Positions 28,115 to 37,013 of a stretch of 64,000 nt of DNA are shown here, one piece after another. Each line of letters opens with the position of its first letter. The stretch's first letter is position 1. The translations under genes were made by a program, and so were the position numbers. The notes under the pieces are model-generated. The model was not told the origin of the DNA. It saw nothing but the letters and a program-made list of their open reading frames with translations, and did no database searches. Origin of the DNA: Caballeronia sp. BR00000012568055 (GTDB taxonomy: Bacteria > Pseudomonadota > Gammaproteobacteria > Burkholderiales > Burkholderiaceae); assembly GCF_029439455.1 (NCBI RefSeq), contig NZ_JAQFVG010000358.1, positions 140,076-204,075 of the forward strand. Direction: 5' to 3'.

Positions 28115-28701
28115 CCATTGTTCTTCGCCGCATGCTCGCGTTGTTCGCCTGCGCGATGCTCCTCGCCGCCTGCGATAAAGCGCCCGACTTCAAGAATCTC
28201 GACATCACCGGCAACAAGCAATTCGGCAGCGATTTTTCGTTGCCGGATACAAACGGCAAGACGCGCACGCTCGCGGACTACAAGGGCAAGGCCGTCGTCT
28301 TGTTCTTCGGGTATACGCATTGCCCGGATGTATGTCCGACCACGCTCGCCGAACTGTCCCAGGCCATGCAAAAGCTCGGCGACAAGTCGAAGGACGTTCA
28401 AGTGCTGATGGTCACCGTCGATCCGACGCGCGACACGCCGCAATTGCTTGGTCAATATGTGCAAGCGTTCAATCCGTCGTATGTCGGATTGCGTCCCGCG
28501 AACGACGCGCAATTGGCGCAAGTGGCAAAAGACTTCCGCGTCTATTACGCCAAGTCCGCAGGCAAGAGCGCCGACGACTACACGATGGACCACACCGCCG
28601 CGAGCTATGTCTTCGATAAAGACGGCAAGCTGCGACTGTTCGCACGCGACGGGCAGGGCGTGGAACCGTGGGTTCACGACCTCAAGATTCTGACGGATTG
28701 A
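28111..28701 (+). CDS. SCO1/SenC copper-delivery lipoprotein
   Basis: A 196-residue Sco protein. A lipobox LLAAC places the lipidated cysteine at residue 21. The copper motif is CPDVC (Cys71, Cys75), with the distal ligand His161 in [10 protein letters not shown]. It delivers copper to the CuA site of subunit II or reduces its cysteines. The start overlaps the ctaB stop. A hairpin with a T-rich tract follows. Confidence 0.93.
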   Translation: MTIVLRRMLALFACAMLLAACDKAPDFKNLDITGNKQFGSDFSLPDTNGKTRTLADYKGKAVVLFFGYTHCPDVCPTTLAELSQAMQKLGDKSKDVQVLMVTVDPTRDTPQLLGQYVQAFNPSYVGLRPANDAQLAQVAKDFRVYYAKSAGKSADDYTMDHTAASYVFDKDGKLRLFARDGQGVEPWVHDLKILTD

Positions 28702-28710
28702 TGTTCAAAG

Positions 28711-28737
28711 GCGGCCTTTTCAGGCCGCTTTTCTTTT
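28711..28737 (+). terminator. Terminator after sco
   Basis: GCGGCC/GGCCGC stem with a TTTTCA loop and a TTTTCTTTT tail; it ends the oxidase assembly operon and reaches the stop of the convergent YciI gene. Confidence 0.8.
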
Positions 28738-29026
28738 ACGAAGGTTCCGGCAGATTCAACCCTGGCGCTAACCGCGTCGCCTTGAATTCCGTGATGTCGT
28801 AATGCGCGAGCTGCTGCTGCGCGAACGGATCTTCCGCGATGATCGCGTCCAGCCTGTCCCGCTCGATTCCCGACGCGATAATCACGCCGCCTTCGCGCGG
28901 AATCTTCGGTCCGGCCATCACGAACACGCCCGCTTCGAAATAGCGGATCAGGAAGTCGCGGTGTGCATCGAGCGCATCGTCGATTTCGGCGAGTGCGCCG
29001 GTGTATCGCAGGTTGATCACGTACAT
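28736..29026 (-). CDS. YciI family protein
   Basis: A 96-residue alpha-beta barrel protein of the YciI/YCII family. The N-terminal MYVINLRYTGALAEIDDALDAHRDF contains the conserved histidine, and VFVMAGPKIPREGG follows. Some relatives are chlorohydrolase- or dehydrochlorinase-like; the role of this one is unknown. The ATG at 29026 with an AGAGG site is favoured; the frame is open upstream but the extension is not family-like. Divergent from the MetQ-like gene. Confidence 0.85.
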   Translation of the reverse strand: MYVINLRYTGALAEIDDALDAHRDFLIRYFEAGVFVMAGPKIPREGGVIIASGIERDRLDAIIAEDPFAQQQLAHYDITEFKATRLAPGLNLPEPS

Positions 29027-29184
29027 GTTTGCGTGCCTCTGTCTGATGTTGACCGTGTACAGCGATTTTATCGGCACCTTGCCGCGCGTGATATTCACAT
29101 GAGCATTCTGTATTTCCGATCGCACCAACGTTGTGCGAATATCCAAATCCCGTAGCAATCCGCATCATCGAAACAGGAAATACC

Positions 29185-29994
29185 ATGCAGCGCAGAAATT
29201 GGCTTAAGGCAGTGATCGCAGTGGCGGCATCGGCCGCGTTTGGAGTCGGCTTGGCGCATGCTGACGACAAGGTTATCAAGGTCGGCACCATCGCCGGTCC
29301 GGACGCGCAGATTTGGCAAGTCGTGCAGAAGGTTGCGAAGCGCGAAGGGCTGAATGTTAAGGTCATCGAATTCAATGACTACGTGCAGCCGAACGCCGCG
29401 CTCGACGCAGGCGATCTCGATGCCAACAGCTTCCAGCATCAGCCGTATCTCGACAGTCAGATCAAGCAGCGCGGCTACAAGATCGTCAATGCAGGACTAA
29501 CGTATATCTCGCCGCTTGGCGTGTATTCGAAGAAGCTGAAGTCGCTGAAGGATGTGCCGCAAGGCGCGAAGATCGCTGTGCCGAACGATCCGTCGAATGA
29601 GAACCGCGCGCTGCTGCTGTTGCAGGCGCAGGGCGTGATCAAACTGAAGGCTGGCGCGGGCGTGAATGGCAACAACGCCACGCCGCTCGACGTAGCCGAA
29701 AATCCGAAAAAGATCAAACTGATCGAACTCGATGCCGCGCAACTCCCGCGCACACTCGCCGATGTCGATGCCGCCGCCATCAACACGAATTTCGCGCTCG
29801 CAGCCGGTCTGCAGCCGACGAAGGACGCCATCGCGCTGGAAGACGTGCGTAGTCCGTACGCGAACCTGATCGCGGTGCGGATCAAGGATAAGGATCAGCC
29901 GTGGGTGAAGAAGCTCGTGGCGGCGTATCAGTCGGAAGACGTGCGCCAGTTTCTGAAGAGCGAGTTCAAAGGCTCGGTCGTGCCGTCGTTTTAA
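29185..29994 (+). CDS. MetQ/NlpA family substrate-binding protein
   Basis: A 269-residue periplasmic binding protein of the methionine ABC-importer family. The signal peptide ends at ALAHADDK-like sequence (GLAHA), without a lipobox cysteine, so the mature protein is probably soluble. KVGTIAGPDAQIWQVVQKVAKREGLNVKV-type opening and DANSFQHQPYLDSQ are family signatures. No MetN or MetI partner is next to it, so it is an orphan that may serve an importer elsewhere. An ACAGGAA ribosome binding site fixes the ATG at 29185. Confidence 0.88.
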   Translation: MQRRNWLKAVIAVAASAAFGVGLAHADDKVIKVGTIAGPDAQIWQVVQKVAKREGLNVKVIEFNDYVQPNAALDAGDLDANSFQHQPYLDSQIKQRGYKIVNAGLTYISPLGVYSKKLKSLKDVPQGAKIAVPNDPSNENRALLLLQAQGVIKLKAGAGVNGNNATPLDVAENPKKIKLIELDAAQLPRTLADVDAAAINTNFALAAGLQPTKDAIALEDVRSPYANLIAVRIKDKDQPWVKKLVAAYQSEDVRQFLKSEFKGSVVPSF

Positions 29995-30032
29995 TGGCTT
30001 AAGCGCTTCGAGCGCATAGAACGCGGTAGCAA

Positions 30033-30061
30033 AAAAGGGCGTCCTCAGGGACGCCCTTTTG
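30033..30061. terminator. Bidirectional terminator after the MetQ-like gene
   Basis: AAAAGGGCGTCC pairs with GGACGCCCTTTT around TCAG, with A- and T-tracts on both sides. It serves both the MetQ-like gene and the convergent MarR-GNAT gene. Confidence 0.9.
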
Positions 30062-30072
30062 CATGGCGCGCT

Positions 30073-31008
30073 TCAATCCGCGTAGACCTTGCGCAACTCG
30101 CGCCGCCACGTGACACCCGTCGATTCGTCCTGCGACGGCGTGAAACCGGTTCGCATGAAGAGCCCGCACAAATCTTCGTGCGCCATATTCATGCGACAGA
30201 TCACGTTGTCATAACCCGCACCGTGCGCGAAGTTCGTACATGCCGCGACGAGTTGCGCGCCGAGACCCCGACGGCGCGCACTCGGTTCGACAAACAACAA
30301 TTCGATGCGCGCCTGTGAGTCGGAATCGGCTGTCAGCAGCGCGGCCCCGACGCGCGCTTCGCCTTCCTGTTCTGCCACCCAGCACGCGATGCGCGGTGTG
30401 TTCGTTTGCATTGCCGCGAGAAACCGTGCGATCACGGACGCCGCGTGCGCCTCGTTGACGAGCTTTGCCCGCTCGGACGTCTGCAGATGCGCGTGACGCT
30501 CGACCATCCAGCCGAAGTCGCCGCAGCGCGGACTGCGAAGACGTGCATCTCCTAGACTGCTGCCGGCCGGCGACAAGATGCGCTCGATATCTGCCATGCC
30601 GATGGTCAACTGATCGACTTCTCCCGGCGACAGACGGCCGAGCAAATTGGCCGTTTCGGTAGAGATATGAAGATCCATTTCATCGACTTTGGCTCTGGCG
30701 TCCTCGGTCATCATCAGCAGATGGGCGCGGCCGTCTGCTTCGTTCTTGGTGCGTATTACCAGCCCGAGTTTCTGGAAGTTCGTGATCAACCGGCTCAGAT
30801 AGCCGGTATCCAGCCCGAGATTGCGCGACAAGTCCGCCGCCGTATGCGCTCGGTCGTGCGCCAGCTCGTGCAGGATGCGGACTTCAGTCAGGGAAAAATG
30901 GCTCTTGTGAAGCCGCTCATGAAGCGCGCCGGCATGACGCGCGTAAAACCTGTTGAATCGCCGCACGGCTTCCACGGCCCGGATCGGATCTGAACAGCCC
31001 ATCTGCAT
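30073..31008 (-). CDS. MarR-GNAT fusion: helix-turn-helix regulator with acetyltransferase domain
   Basis: A 311-residue two-domain protein. Residues about 10-145 form a MarR winged helix (SLTEVRILHELAHD, TAADLSRNLGLDTGYLSRLI). Residues about 160-311 form a GNAT acetyltransferase, with the acetyl-CoA loop region PSARRRGLGAQLVAAC. Such fusions usually bind DNA near their own gene, and the acetyltransferase may modify the inducer or a small substrate, but the substrate is unknown. It is divergent from the GlcNAc operon regulator across 325 bases. Confidence 0.88.
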   Translation of the reverse strand: MQMGCSDPIRAVEAVRRFNRFYARHAGALHERLHKSHFSLTEVRILHELAHDRAHTAADLSRNLGLDTGYLSRLITNFQKLGLVIRTKNEADGRAHLLMMTEDARAKVDEMDLHISTETANLLGRLSPGEVDQLTIGMADIERILSPAGSSLGDARLRSPRCGDFGWMVERHAHLQTSERAKLVNEAHAASVIARFLAAMQTNTPRIACWVAEQEGEARVGAALLTADSDSQARIELLFVEPSARRRGLGAQLVAACTNFAHGAGYDNVICRMNMAHEDLCGLFMRTGFTPSQDESTGVTWRRELRKVYAD

Positions 31009-31272
31009 TACTCTCTCATCATGTTTGTAATTAGATTTGATTAGTTGCGATTCCGAACTAACAAAAACATTGTGCCAAAGAAAGAACGGTCGTGCTAACG
31101 CTAAATGCCTGAAAAATGAACAATCGTTCTATCGCAGAACCATTCCGATGCGATGGATCGATGATTGGGGTAAGTCCTGATGCCTAAAGTGTTGCATACG
31201 GTCTGCTAAACATCTTTTAAGCAATTGATTTGATTGAAAAACTGCCATTTGTCATGAAGCGTTGGTTCAGCT

Positions 31273-31300
31273 TTGACTGGTATTATGTTGGTTATATAAT
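31273..31300 (+). promoter_or_regulatory. Sigma-70 promoter of the GlcNAc (nag) operon
   Basis: TTGACT-N16-TATAAT is near-consensus and lies about 35 bases before the GntR start. The -10 region is flanked by an ATTAT/ATAAT inverted repeat that could be part of a GntR-type operator, though I cannot confirm this. The rest of 31009-31333 is an AT-richer divergent promoter region without a gene. Confidence 0.75.
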
Positions 31301-31333
31301 GGGCTCCGTTCCAGACGTTCAAGAGCCTTTTCG

Positions 31334-32068
31334 ATGGAAAATCGCTGGCAGGATTTGATGCCTGACGAGAGCAACTGCACGCCGCTTTATTTGCAACTCG
31401 CAGCACGCCTGGCCACCGCAATTCATGCAGGTAGCTGGACAGCGGGTGAAGCGTTGCCGTCGGAACGAAACTTGTCTGAAGGCGTGGGTGTATCGCGTAT
31501 TACTGCGCGCAAGGCGTTGGCGCGGCTGGTCGAGCAGGGATTGATTCGGCGCGTGCGTGGTGCGGGGAGTTTTATTACGCCGCGCGCAAGTGATCCACTC
31601 TCTGGCTTGATTGGTTGCACCGAAATGCTTGAACAGCGTGGCTTTAAATCCGACTCGGTCTGGCTTCAGCGCAGCGTGCGTGCAGCGAGTCGGAGCGAAA
31701 CTATGCACTTTGGCCTGGCACCCGGCGCTTCCGTTGCGAGCTTGCAGCGATTGCGCCGCGCGGACGGCATCGTGATGGCGGTCGAGCATTCTGCGCTGCC
31801 GGTTTGCGTGGTGCCGGAGCCGCTGGCGATCGGGGCATCGCTTTATCGGTATCTCGAGGAGCGCGGGCAGTCGGTGGTGCGGGCGTTGCAGCACTTTCGC
31901 GCGGTCAACGCGAGCGCGGAAATCGCCAGGCTGATGGGCGTTGCACCGCGCGCCGCGTTGCTCGTCATTACGCGCATCGGCTATTCGGCGGATCAGCGCG
32001 CCATTGAACTGACGGACACGTATTGCCGTGACGACTACTACGACTTCGTCGCGGAACTGCATCGATAA
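31334..32068 (+). CDS. GntR/HutC-family regulator of the GlcNAc operon (NagR-like)
   Basis: A 244-residue regulator with an N-terminal winged helix (SWTAGEALPSERNLSEGVGVSRITARKA-type, about residues 15-80) and a C-terminal UTRA effector domain (about 95-240). Its relatives NagR and DasR are released from DNA by phosphorylated amino sugars. The location at the head of nagA-nagB-PTS genes supports the same effector class. nagA begins about 190 bases downstream, with a short untranslated region between them. Confidence 0.88.
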   Translation: MENRWQDLMPDESNCTPLYLQLAARLATAIHAGSWTAGEALPSERNLSEGVGVSRITARKALARLVEQGLIRRVRGAGSFITPRASDPLSGLIGCTEMLEQRGFKSDSVWLQRSVRAASRSETMHFGLAPGASVASLQRLRRADGIVMAVEHSALPVCVVPEPLAIGASLYRYLEERGQSVVRALQHFRAVNASAEIARLMGVAPRAALLVITRIGYSADQRAIELTDTYCRDDYYDFVAELHR

Positions 32069-32259
32069 ACGCCGGGATGTTCATCGACTTATCCGGCGTG
32101 CATGACTGAAAGAAGCATCACGAGAGCAGCTACAAGAACCAGAGGACCAAAGAAAGCCATTCGCACGCCGCGTCTGTTTGGACGCGCGGCACGCCTGCTC
32201 GCAGCATGGCGCGGACGGCGCTGAACCTCATCACGCATCGCGTACTTCCAGAGAACTTC

Positions 32260-33363
32260 ATGCTGAAAGGAAACATACTCACTACGGACGGCTGGATTCA
32301 CGGCACGGTCCGCTTCGAAAACGGCCGCGTGACTGGCCTCGAAGGCCATATCGCCGATCCGCTCGCGAACGACGCGCCGTATATCCTGCCCGGTTTCATC
32401 GATCTGCACGTTCATGGCGGCGGCGGACGCGACATCATGGAAGGCGGCGACGCCTCCGATACTGTCGCGCGTCAACATGCGCAGCACGGCACCACCAGTT
32501 TGCTTGCCACCACCATGACCGCGCCGCGCGACGAACTCATGGAAGTCGTCAAAGGTCTGGGCGAACAGGCGAAGCGCCGTGCGTCCGGCGGCGCGCGCGT
32601 GCTCGGCGTGCATCTTGAAGGCCCGTATATCAACCCCGGCAAGCTCGGCGCGCAGCCGGACGCCGCCGCCGTCGCTGTGCGCGACGAAGTGCTGAAATAT
32701 CTCGAACTCGCGCCCATTCGCGTCGTGACCATTGCGCCGGAAATCTCCGGGCATCTCGACATCATTTCGGAAATGGCATCGCGCGGCGTGCGCGTGCAAC
32801 TCGGCCATTCGCTCGGCACGTACGACGACGCCGTCAATGCGCTCAAGCACGGCGCGCGCGGTTTCACGCATCTGTTCAACGCCATGTCGCCGCTGCATCA
32901 TCGCGATCCCGGCATGGTCGGCGCGGCGCTCGCGCATGCGGAGTACGCCGAACTGATTCCCGATCTGCTGCATGTGCATCCGGGCGCCATCCGCGCCGCG
33001 ATGCGCGCGATTCCGCGTCTCTATGTCGTCACGGACAGCACGTCTGCCGCCGGCATGCCGGATGGCAACTATATGCTCGGCAGCCAGCACGTCACCAAAT
33101 GTATGGGCGGCGTCCGTCTCGCGGACGGCACGCTCGCCGGCAGCACCCTGACCATGGATCAGGCGCTGCGCAACCTCGTTTCGCTGGGCATTCCGCTCGC
33201 GGATGTATCGAATCGCCTGTCGCGTTATGCCGCCGACTATCTCGGGCTCGAAGACCGCGGCCGTATCGCGCGCGGCGCGTGGGCCGATATGGTCGTGCTC
33301 GACCGGGATCACATGCTGACGGCAACGTATGTCGAAGGAGAATCAATTGTCGAATATGCTTAA
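32260..33363 (+). CDS. nagA: N-acetylglucosamine-6-phosphate deacetylase
   Basis: A 367-residue amidohydrolase removing acetate from GlcNAc-6-phosphate. The metal HxH is at His50-His52 in DLHVHGGGG. The HLEGPYINPGKLGA block, the GHSLGTYDDAV histidine and the catalytic aspartate in VVTDSTSAAGMPDG are present. The ATG at 32260 follows an AGAGAA site and begins the usual N-terminus. Its last codons overlap the start of the deaminase gene. Confidence 0.95.
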   Translation: MLKGNILTTDGWIHGTVRFENGRVTGLEGHIADPLANDAPYILPGFIDLHVHGGGGRDIMEGGDASDTVARQHAQHGTTSLLATTMTAPRDELMEVVKGLGEQAKRRASGGARVLGVHLEGPYINPGKLGAQPDAAAVAVRDEVLKYLELAPIRVVTIAPEISGHLDIISEMASRGVRVQLGHSLGTYDDAVNALKHGARGFTHLFNAMSPLHHRDPGMVGAALAHAEYAELIPDLLHVHPGAIRAAMRAIPRLYVVTDSTSAAGMPDGNYMLGSQHVTKCMGGVRLADGTLAGSTLTMDQALRNLVSLGIPLADVSNRLSRYAADYLGLEDRGRIARGAWADMVVLDRDHMLTATYVEGESIVEYA

Positions 33364-34363
33364 TGAGGCGCTGGAGTCCGCCGATGTCGTCGCGGCCCAA
33401 CTCGCCGATACCTCGCAGATCGAGGCACTCGCTGTCAGGCTCGCCGAGCAGCCACGAAACGTTGCACTGACGGTCGCACGCGGCAGTTCGGATCACGCTG
33501 CCAGTTACTTCGCAAGCCTGACGATGAGCCGCATCGGCATTCCGGTGGCGTCGTTGCCGATGTCGGTTGCCACTTTGCAGCAAGCGCCGTTGCGCGTCTC
33601 CGGTCAGCTTGCCGTTGCCTTCTCGCAATCGGGCAAGAGTCCTGATCTCGTCGGCACCATGCAGGCGCTGCGCGAAGCAGGCGCGTTCACGGTCGCGGCG
33701 GTCAACGTCGCCGGTTCGCCGCTCGAAAACGCGTGCGAGTTCTATCTGCCGCTGCTCGCGGGACCGGAGCTTTCGGTTGCCGCAACCAAGAGTTATATCG
33801 CGATGCTGTCGCTTTCGGCCATCGTGATTGCCCATGTTCAGCGCGATGCCGAATTGCTCAACGCATTGAAGACGCTGTCGGACTCGCTGCGCGCCGCAGG
33901 CAAGCTCGACTGGACGCGCGCGGTCAATGAGTTGAAGGACGTCGATCGCATGATTGTGGTCGGGCGCGGCCTCGGACTTGCCATCGCGCAGGAAGCGGCG
34001 CTCAAGCTCAAGGAAACCTCGGGCATTCAGGCCGAAGCGTTTTCGAGCGCGGAAGTGCGTCATGGTCCGATGGAAATCATCGACAAAGACTATCCGCTGC
34101 TGGTGTTCGCGCCGCGCGGACCGGAGCAGGCGGGTCTGATTCAACTGGCAGCCGATATGCGCGCACGCGGCGCACGCGTGCTGCTGGCCGCACCGGGCGA
34201 TGTCGCGGATGCCGAACTGCCGCTCGTCGCCACCGATCATCCGGCGCTCGATCCGATCGCCGCGATCCTTTCCTTCTACGTGATGGCCGCAGGTCTGGCC
34301 GCCGCGCGCGGGCGCAATCCCGACGCGCCGCGCCACCTGAACAAGGTCACCGAAACCCATTGA
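33356..34363 (+). CDS. SIS-domain glucosamine-6-phosphate deaminase (NagB-II type)
   Basis: A protein of about 335 residues with two SIS (sugar isomerase) domains, as in the C-terminal half of GlmS. The TVARGSSDHAASYF and FSQSGKSPD loops bind sugar phosphate, and EVRHGPMEIID is the second-domain signature. NagB-II enzymes convert glucosamine-6-phosphate to fructose-6-phosphate and ammonia. No classical NagB is present in the operon, so this should fill the step. Start choice is unclear: the AAGGAG site best fits the TTG at 33347, while I list the ATG at 33356; both overlap nagA. Confidence 0.88.
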   Translation: MLNEALESADVVAAQLADTSQIEALAVRLAEQPRNVALTVARGSSDHAASYFASLTMSRIGIPVASLPMSVATLQQAPLRVSGQLAVAFSQSGKSPDLVGTMQALREAGAFTVAAVNVAGSPLENACEFYLPLLAGPELSVAATKSYIAMLSLSAIVIAHVQRDAELLNALKTLSDSLRAAGKLDWTRAVNELKDVDRMIVVGRGLGLAIAQEAALKLKETSGIQAEAFSSAEVRHGPMEIIDKDYPLLVFAPRGPEQAGLIQLAADMRARGARVLLAAPGDVADAELPLVATDHPALDPIAAILSFYVMAAGLAAARGRNPDAPRHLNKVTETH

Positions 34364-34374
34364 GCGAGACGACG

Positions 34375-36963
34375 ATGCGCCGTGCCGAGGAGTCCCTGTT
34401 GAACCATTCCACCGATAACCCCAACGACGTCGTGCTGCTCTCGCCGTTCACCGGTCCGGTCGTGCCGCTCAAGGACGTGCCGGACCCCGTGTTCGCCGAA
34501 GGCATGTTCGGCGACGGCATCGGTATCGATCCGCTGGACAACGTGCTGGTGTCGCCGTGCGATGGCGTCGTCACGCATCTGGCGCGGACGCATCACGCCG
34601 TCACGCTGCGCTCGCCGCAGGGCGCGGAAATTCTCGTGCATATCGGTATCGATACGGTCGAGTTGGGCGGCAAAGGCTTCGCGCCGATGGTCGAACAAGG
34701 CGCGACCGTGCGCGCCGGTCAGCCGCTGATCGAGTTCGATGCCGACTTCGTCGCGCGTCATGCGCCGAGTCTCGTATCCGTCATCGCCGTCGCAAACGGC
34801 GATGCGTTCGATGTGCTCGATCGCGCGGGGCGCGGTGTATTGAAAGCAGGCGAGCGCTTGCTGGTGCTGCGCGCGAAAACGGGCGAGAAAGCCGAAAGCG
34901 CGCGTTCAGGCGCGGTGGTGTTGGATGAAGCACGTCGCACGTTGACGCTGGCGCATGCGGGTGGTCTGCATGCGCGCCCGGCAGCGCGGGCGCGTGAAGC
35001 GGCGCGCGGTTTCGACGCCAAGGTCGAAGTGCGTTACGAAGGCAAGAAAGCGCCGGTGGAAAGCGTGGTCGGTCTGCTCGGCCTCGGCGCGGGTGACGGC
35101 GCGACGATCGAATTGGTGGGGATCGGCGCACAGGCGCAGCAAGCGGTCGAAGCGGTCGCGAATGAATTGCTGCGTGCGGCGCATGGCGAAGTGGAAGAGT
35201 CGCCGGCGCGTGCCAAATCGCCTGCGCCGGTTGCGGTGCCGCGCCCGTCGGGCGAACCGTTGCCGCCGAACACGCTCGCGGGCGTGTGCGCTGCGCCGGG
35301 TATCGCGGTGGGTTCGCTGGTGCGTTGGGACGATCAGCCGATCGTGCCGCCTGAACAGGCCACGGGTTCGTCCGCGGCGGAAAGCCGTGCGCTCGATAAA
35401 GCCATCGCTCAGGTCGATGCTGAACTCGAAGAAACCGTGCGCACCGCATCGCAACGCGGCGCGGTGGGCGAAGCGGGAATTTTCGCGGTGCATCGCGTGT
35501 TGCTCGAAGACCCGACGCTCGTCGATGCCGCGCGCGATCTGATCAGCCTCGGCAAGAGCGCGGGCTTCGCGTGGCGCGAAGCGATCGGCGCGCAAATCGC
35601 GCTGCTGAATAACGTCAACGATGAACTGCTCGCCGAACGCGCCGCCGATCTGCGCGATATCGAAAAGCGTGTGTTGCGTGCGCTCGGTTTGAAGAGCGCG
35701 ACCGCGCGCGAGTTGCCGCAGGAAGCGGTGCTGGCCGCCGTCGAATTCACGCCGTCCGATTTGTCTTCGCTGGATCGCTCGCGCGTGACGGCGCTCGTCA
35801 TGTCACGCGGCGGCGCGACGTCGCACGCGGCGATCATCGCGCGTCAGATCGGCATTCCGGCGATGGTCGCGATCGGCGACGCGCTGCATGCTATTCCCGA
35901 TGGCACGCAAGTCGTGGTGAACGCATCGGCGGGACGGCTGGAACATGCGCCGACCGCGCTCGATGTCGAACGCGCGCGCAGCGAACGCGATCGACTGATC
36001 GGCGTGCGTGAAGCGAATCGCAAGATGTCGCAGGAAGCGGCATCGACCAAAGATGGCCGTCATATCGAAGTCGCCGCGAATATCGCTACGCTCGACGACG
36101 CGAAAGCCGCCGTCGAAAACGGCGCGGATGCGGTCGGTTTGCTGCGCACGGAACTGCTGTTTATCCACCGCAAACAAGCGCCGACGGTTGCTGAACATTC
36201 GGAGAGCTATCAAGGCATCGTCGATGCGCTGCAAGGACGCACCGCGATCATCCGCACGCTCGACGTCGGCGCGGACAAGGAAGTCGATTATCTGACGCTG
36301 CCGCCCGAAGAAAATCCGGCGCTCGGTTTGCGCGGTATTCGCCTCGCGCAAGTGCGTCCCGATCTGCTCGACGATCAGTTGCGCGGTCTGCTGGCCGTGA
36401 AGCCGCTCGGCGCGGTGCGCATTCTTCTGCCGATGGTCACCGACTCGGGCGAGCTGCAACGGCTGCGCACGCGTATCGACGAACTGGCGCGTGAAGCGGG
36501 CCGCACGGAACCGATCGAAGTCGGCGTGATGATCGAAGTGCCGTCGGCGGCGTTGCTCGCGGATCAACTCGCGAAACACGCGGATTTCCTCTCGATCGGC
36601 ACCAACGATCTGACGCAATACACGCTGGCGATGGACCGTTGCCAGCCCGATCTCGCCGCGCAATCCGATGGTCTGCATCCGGCCGTGCTGCGTCTCATCA
36701 AGGCGGCAGTGCAGGGCGCGGAAAAGCACGGCAAGTGGGTCGGCGTGTGCGGCGCGCTCGGCGGCGATCCGGTCGCGGCACCGCTGCTGGTCGGCCTCGG
36801 CGTGACCGAGTTGTCGGTCGATCCGGTATCCGTGCCGGGCATCAAGGCGCGTGTGCGCAATCTCGATTACCAACTGTGCCGCCAGCGCGCCGAGGATTGC
36901 CTCGCGCTCGAATCGGCGCAGGCAGTAAGAGCGGCAAGCCGCGAAATCTGGCCGCAGGATTAA
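34375..36963 (+). CDS. Multiphosphoryl PTS protein EIIA(Glc)-HPr-EI
   Basis: An 862-residue fusion. Residues about 15-165 are EIIA of the glucose/GlcNAc type with active His89 in EILVHIGIDT. Residues about 185-275 are an HPr-like domain with His199 in AGGLHARPAAR. From about residue 300 it is enzyme I, with SRGGATSHAAIIARQ and GVMIEVPSAALLADQ. It carries the whole phosphate chain from PEP to EIIA and feeds the NagE permease next to it. An in-frame TTG at 34360 overlapping the previous stop is an alternative start. The operon is thus independent of the ptsH-ptsI genes at 8-10 kb. Confidence 0.93.
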   Translation: MRRAEESLLNHSTDNPNDVVLLSPFTGPVVPLKDVPDPVFAEGMFGDGIGIDPLDNVLVSPCDGVVTHLARTHHAVTLRSPQGAEILVHIGIDTVELGGKGFAPMVEQGATVRAGQPLIEFDADFVARHAPSLVSVIAVANGDAFDVLDRAGRGVLKAGERLLVLRAKTGEKAESARSGAVVLDEARRTLTLAHAGGLHARPAARAREAARGFDAKVEVRYEGKKAPVESVVGLLGLGAGDGATIELVGIGAQAQQAVEAVANELLRAAHGEVEESPARAKSPAPVAVPRPSGEPLPPNTLAGVCAAPGIAVGSLVRWDDQPIVPPEQATGSSAAESRALDKAIAQVDAELEETVRTASQRGAVGEAGIFAVHRVLLEDPTLVDAARDLISLGKSAGFAWREAIGAQIALLNNVNDELLAERAADLRDIEKRVLRALGLKSATARELPQEAVLAAVEFTPSDLSSLDRSRVTALVMSRGGATSHAAIIARQIGIPAMVAIGDALHAIPDGTQVVVNASAGRLEHAPTALDVERARSERDRLIGVREANRKMSQEAASTKDGRHIEVAANIATLDDAKAAVENGADAVGLLRTELLFIHRKQAPTVAEHSESYQGIVDALQGRTAIIRTLDVGADKEVDYLTLPPEENPALGLRGIRLAQVRPDLLDDQLRGLLAVKPLGAVRILLPMVTDSGELQRLRTRIDELAREAGRTEPIEVGVMIEVPSAALLADQLAKHADFLSIGTNDLTQYTLAMDRCQPDLAAQSDGLHPAVLRLIKAAVQGAEKHGKWVGVCGALGGDPVAAPLLVGLGVTELSVDPVSVPGIKARVRNLDYQLCRQRAEDCLALESAQAVRAASREIWPQD

Positions 36964-37013
36964 ACGCAGTCCCCGAAGCAGCAACAACAAGACTTATATT
37001 TTTGGAGAACCCG

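Noticed and set aside
29185-29994. A methionine ABC importer operon around the MetQ-like gene
   Set aside because: No ATPase or permease gene adjoins it and a terminator follows directly.
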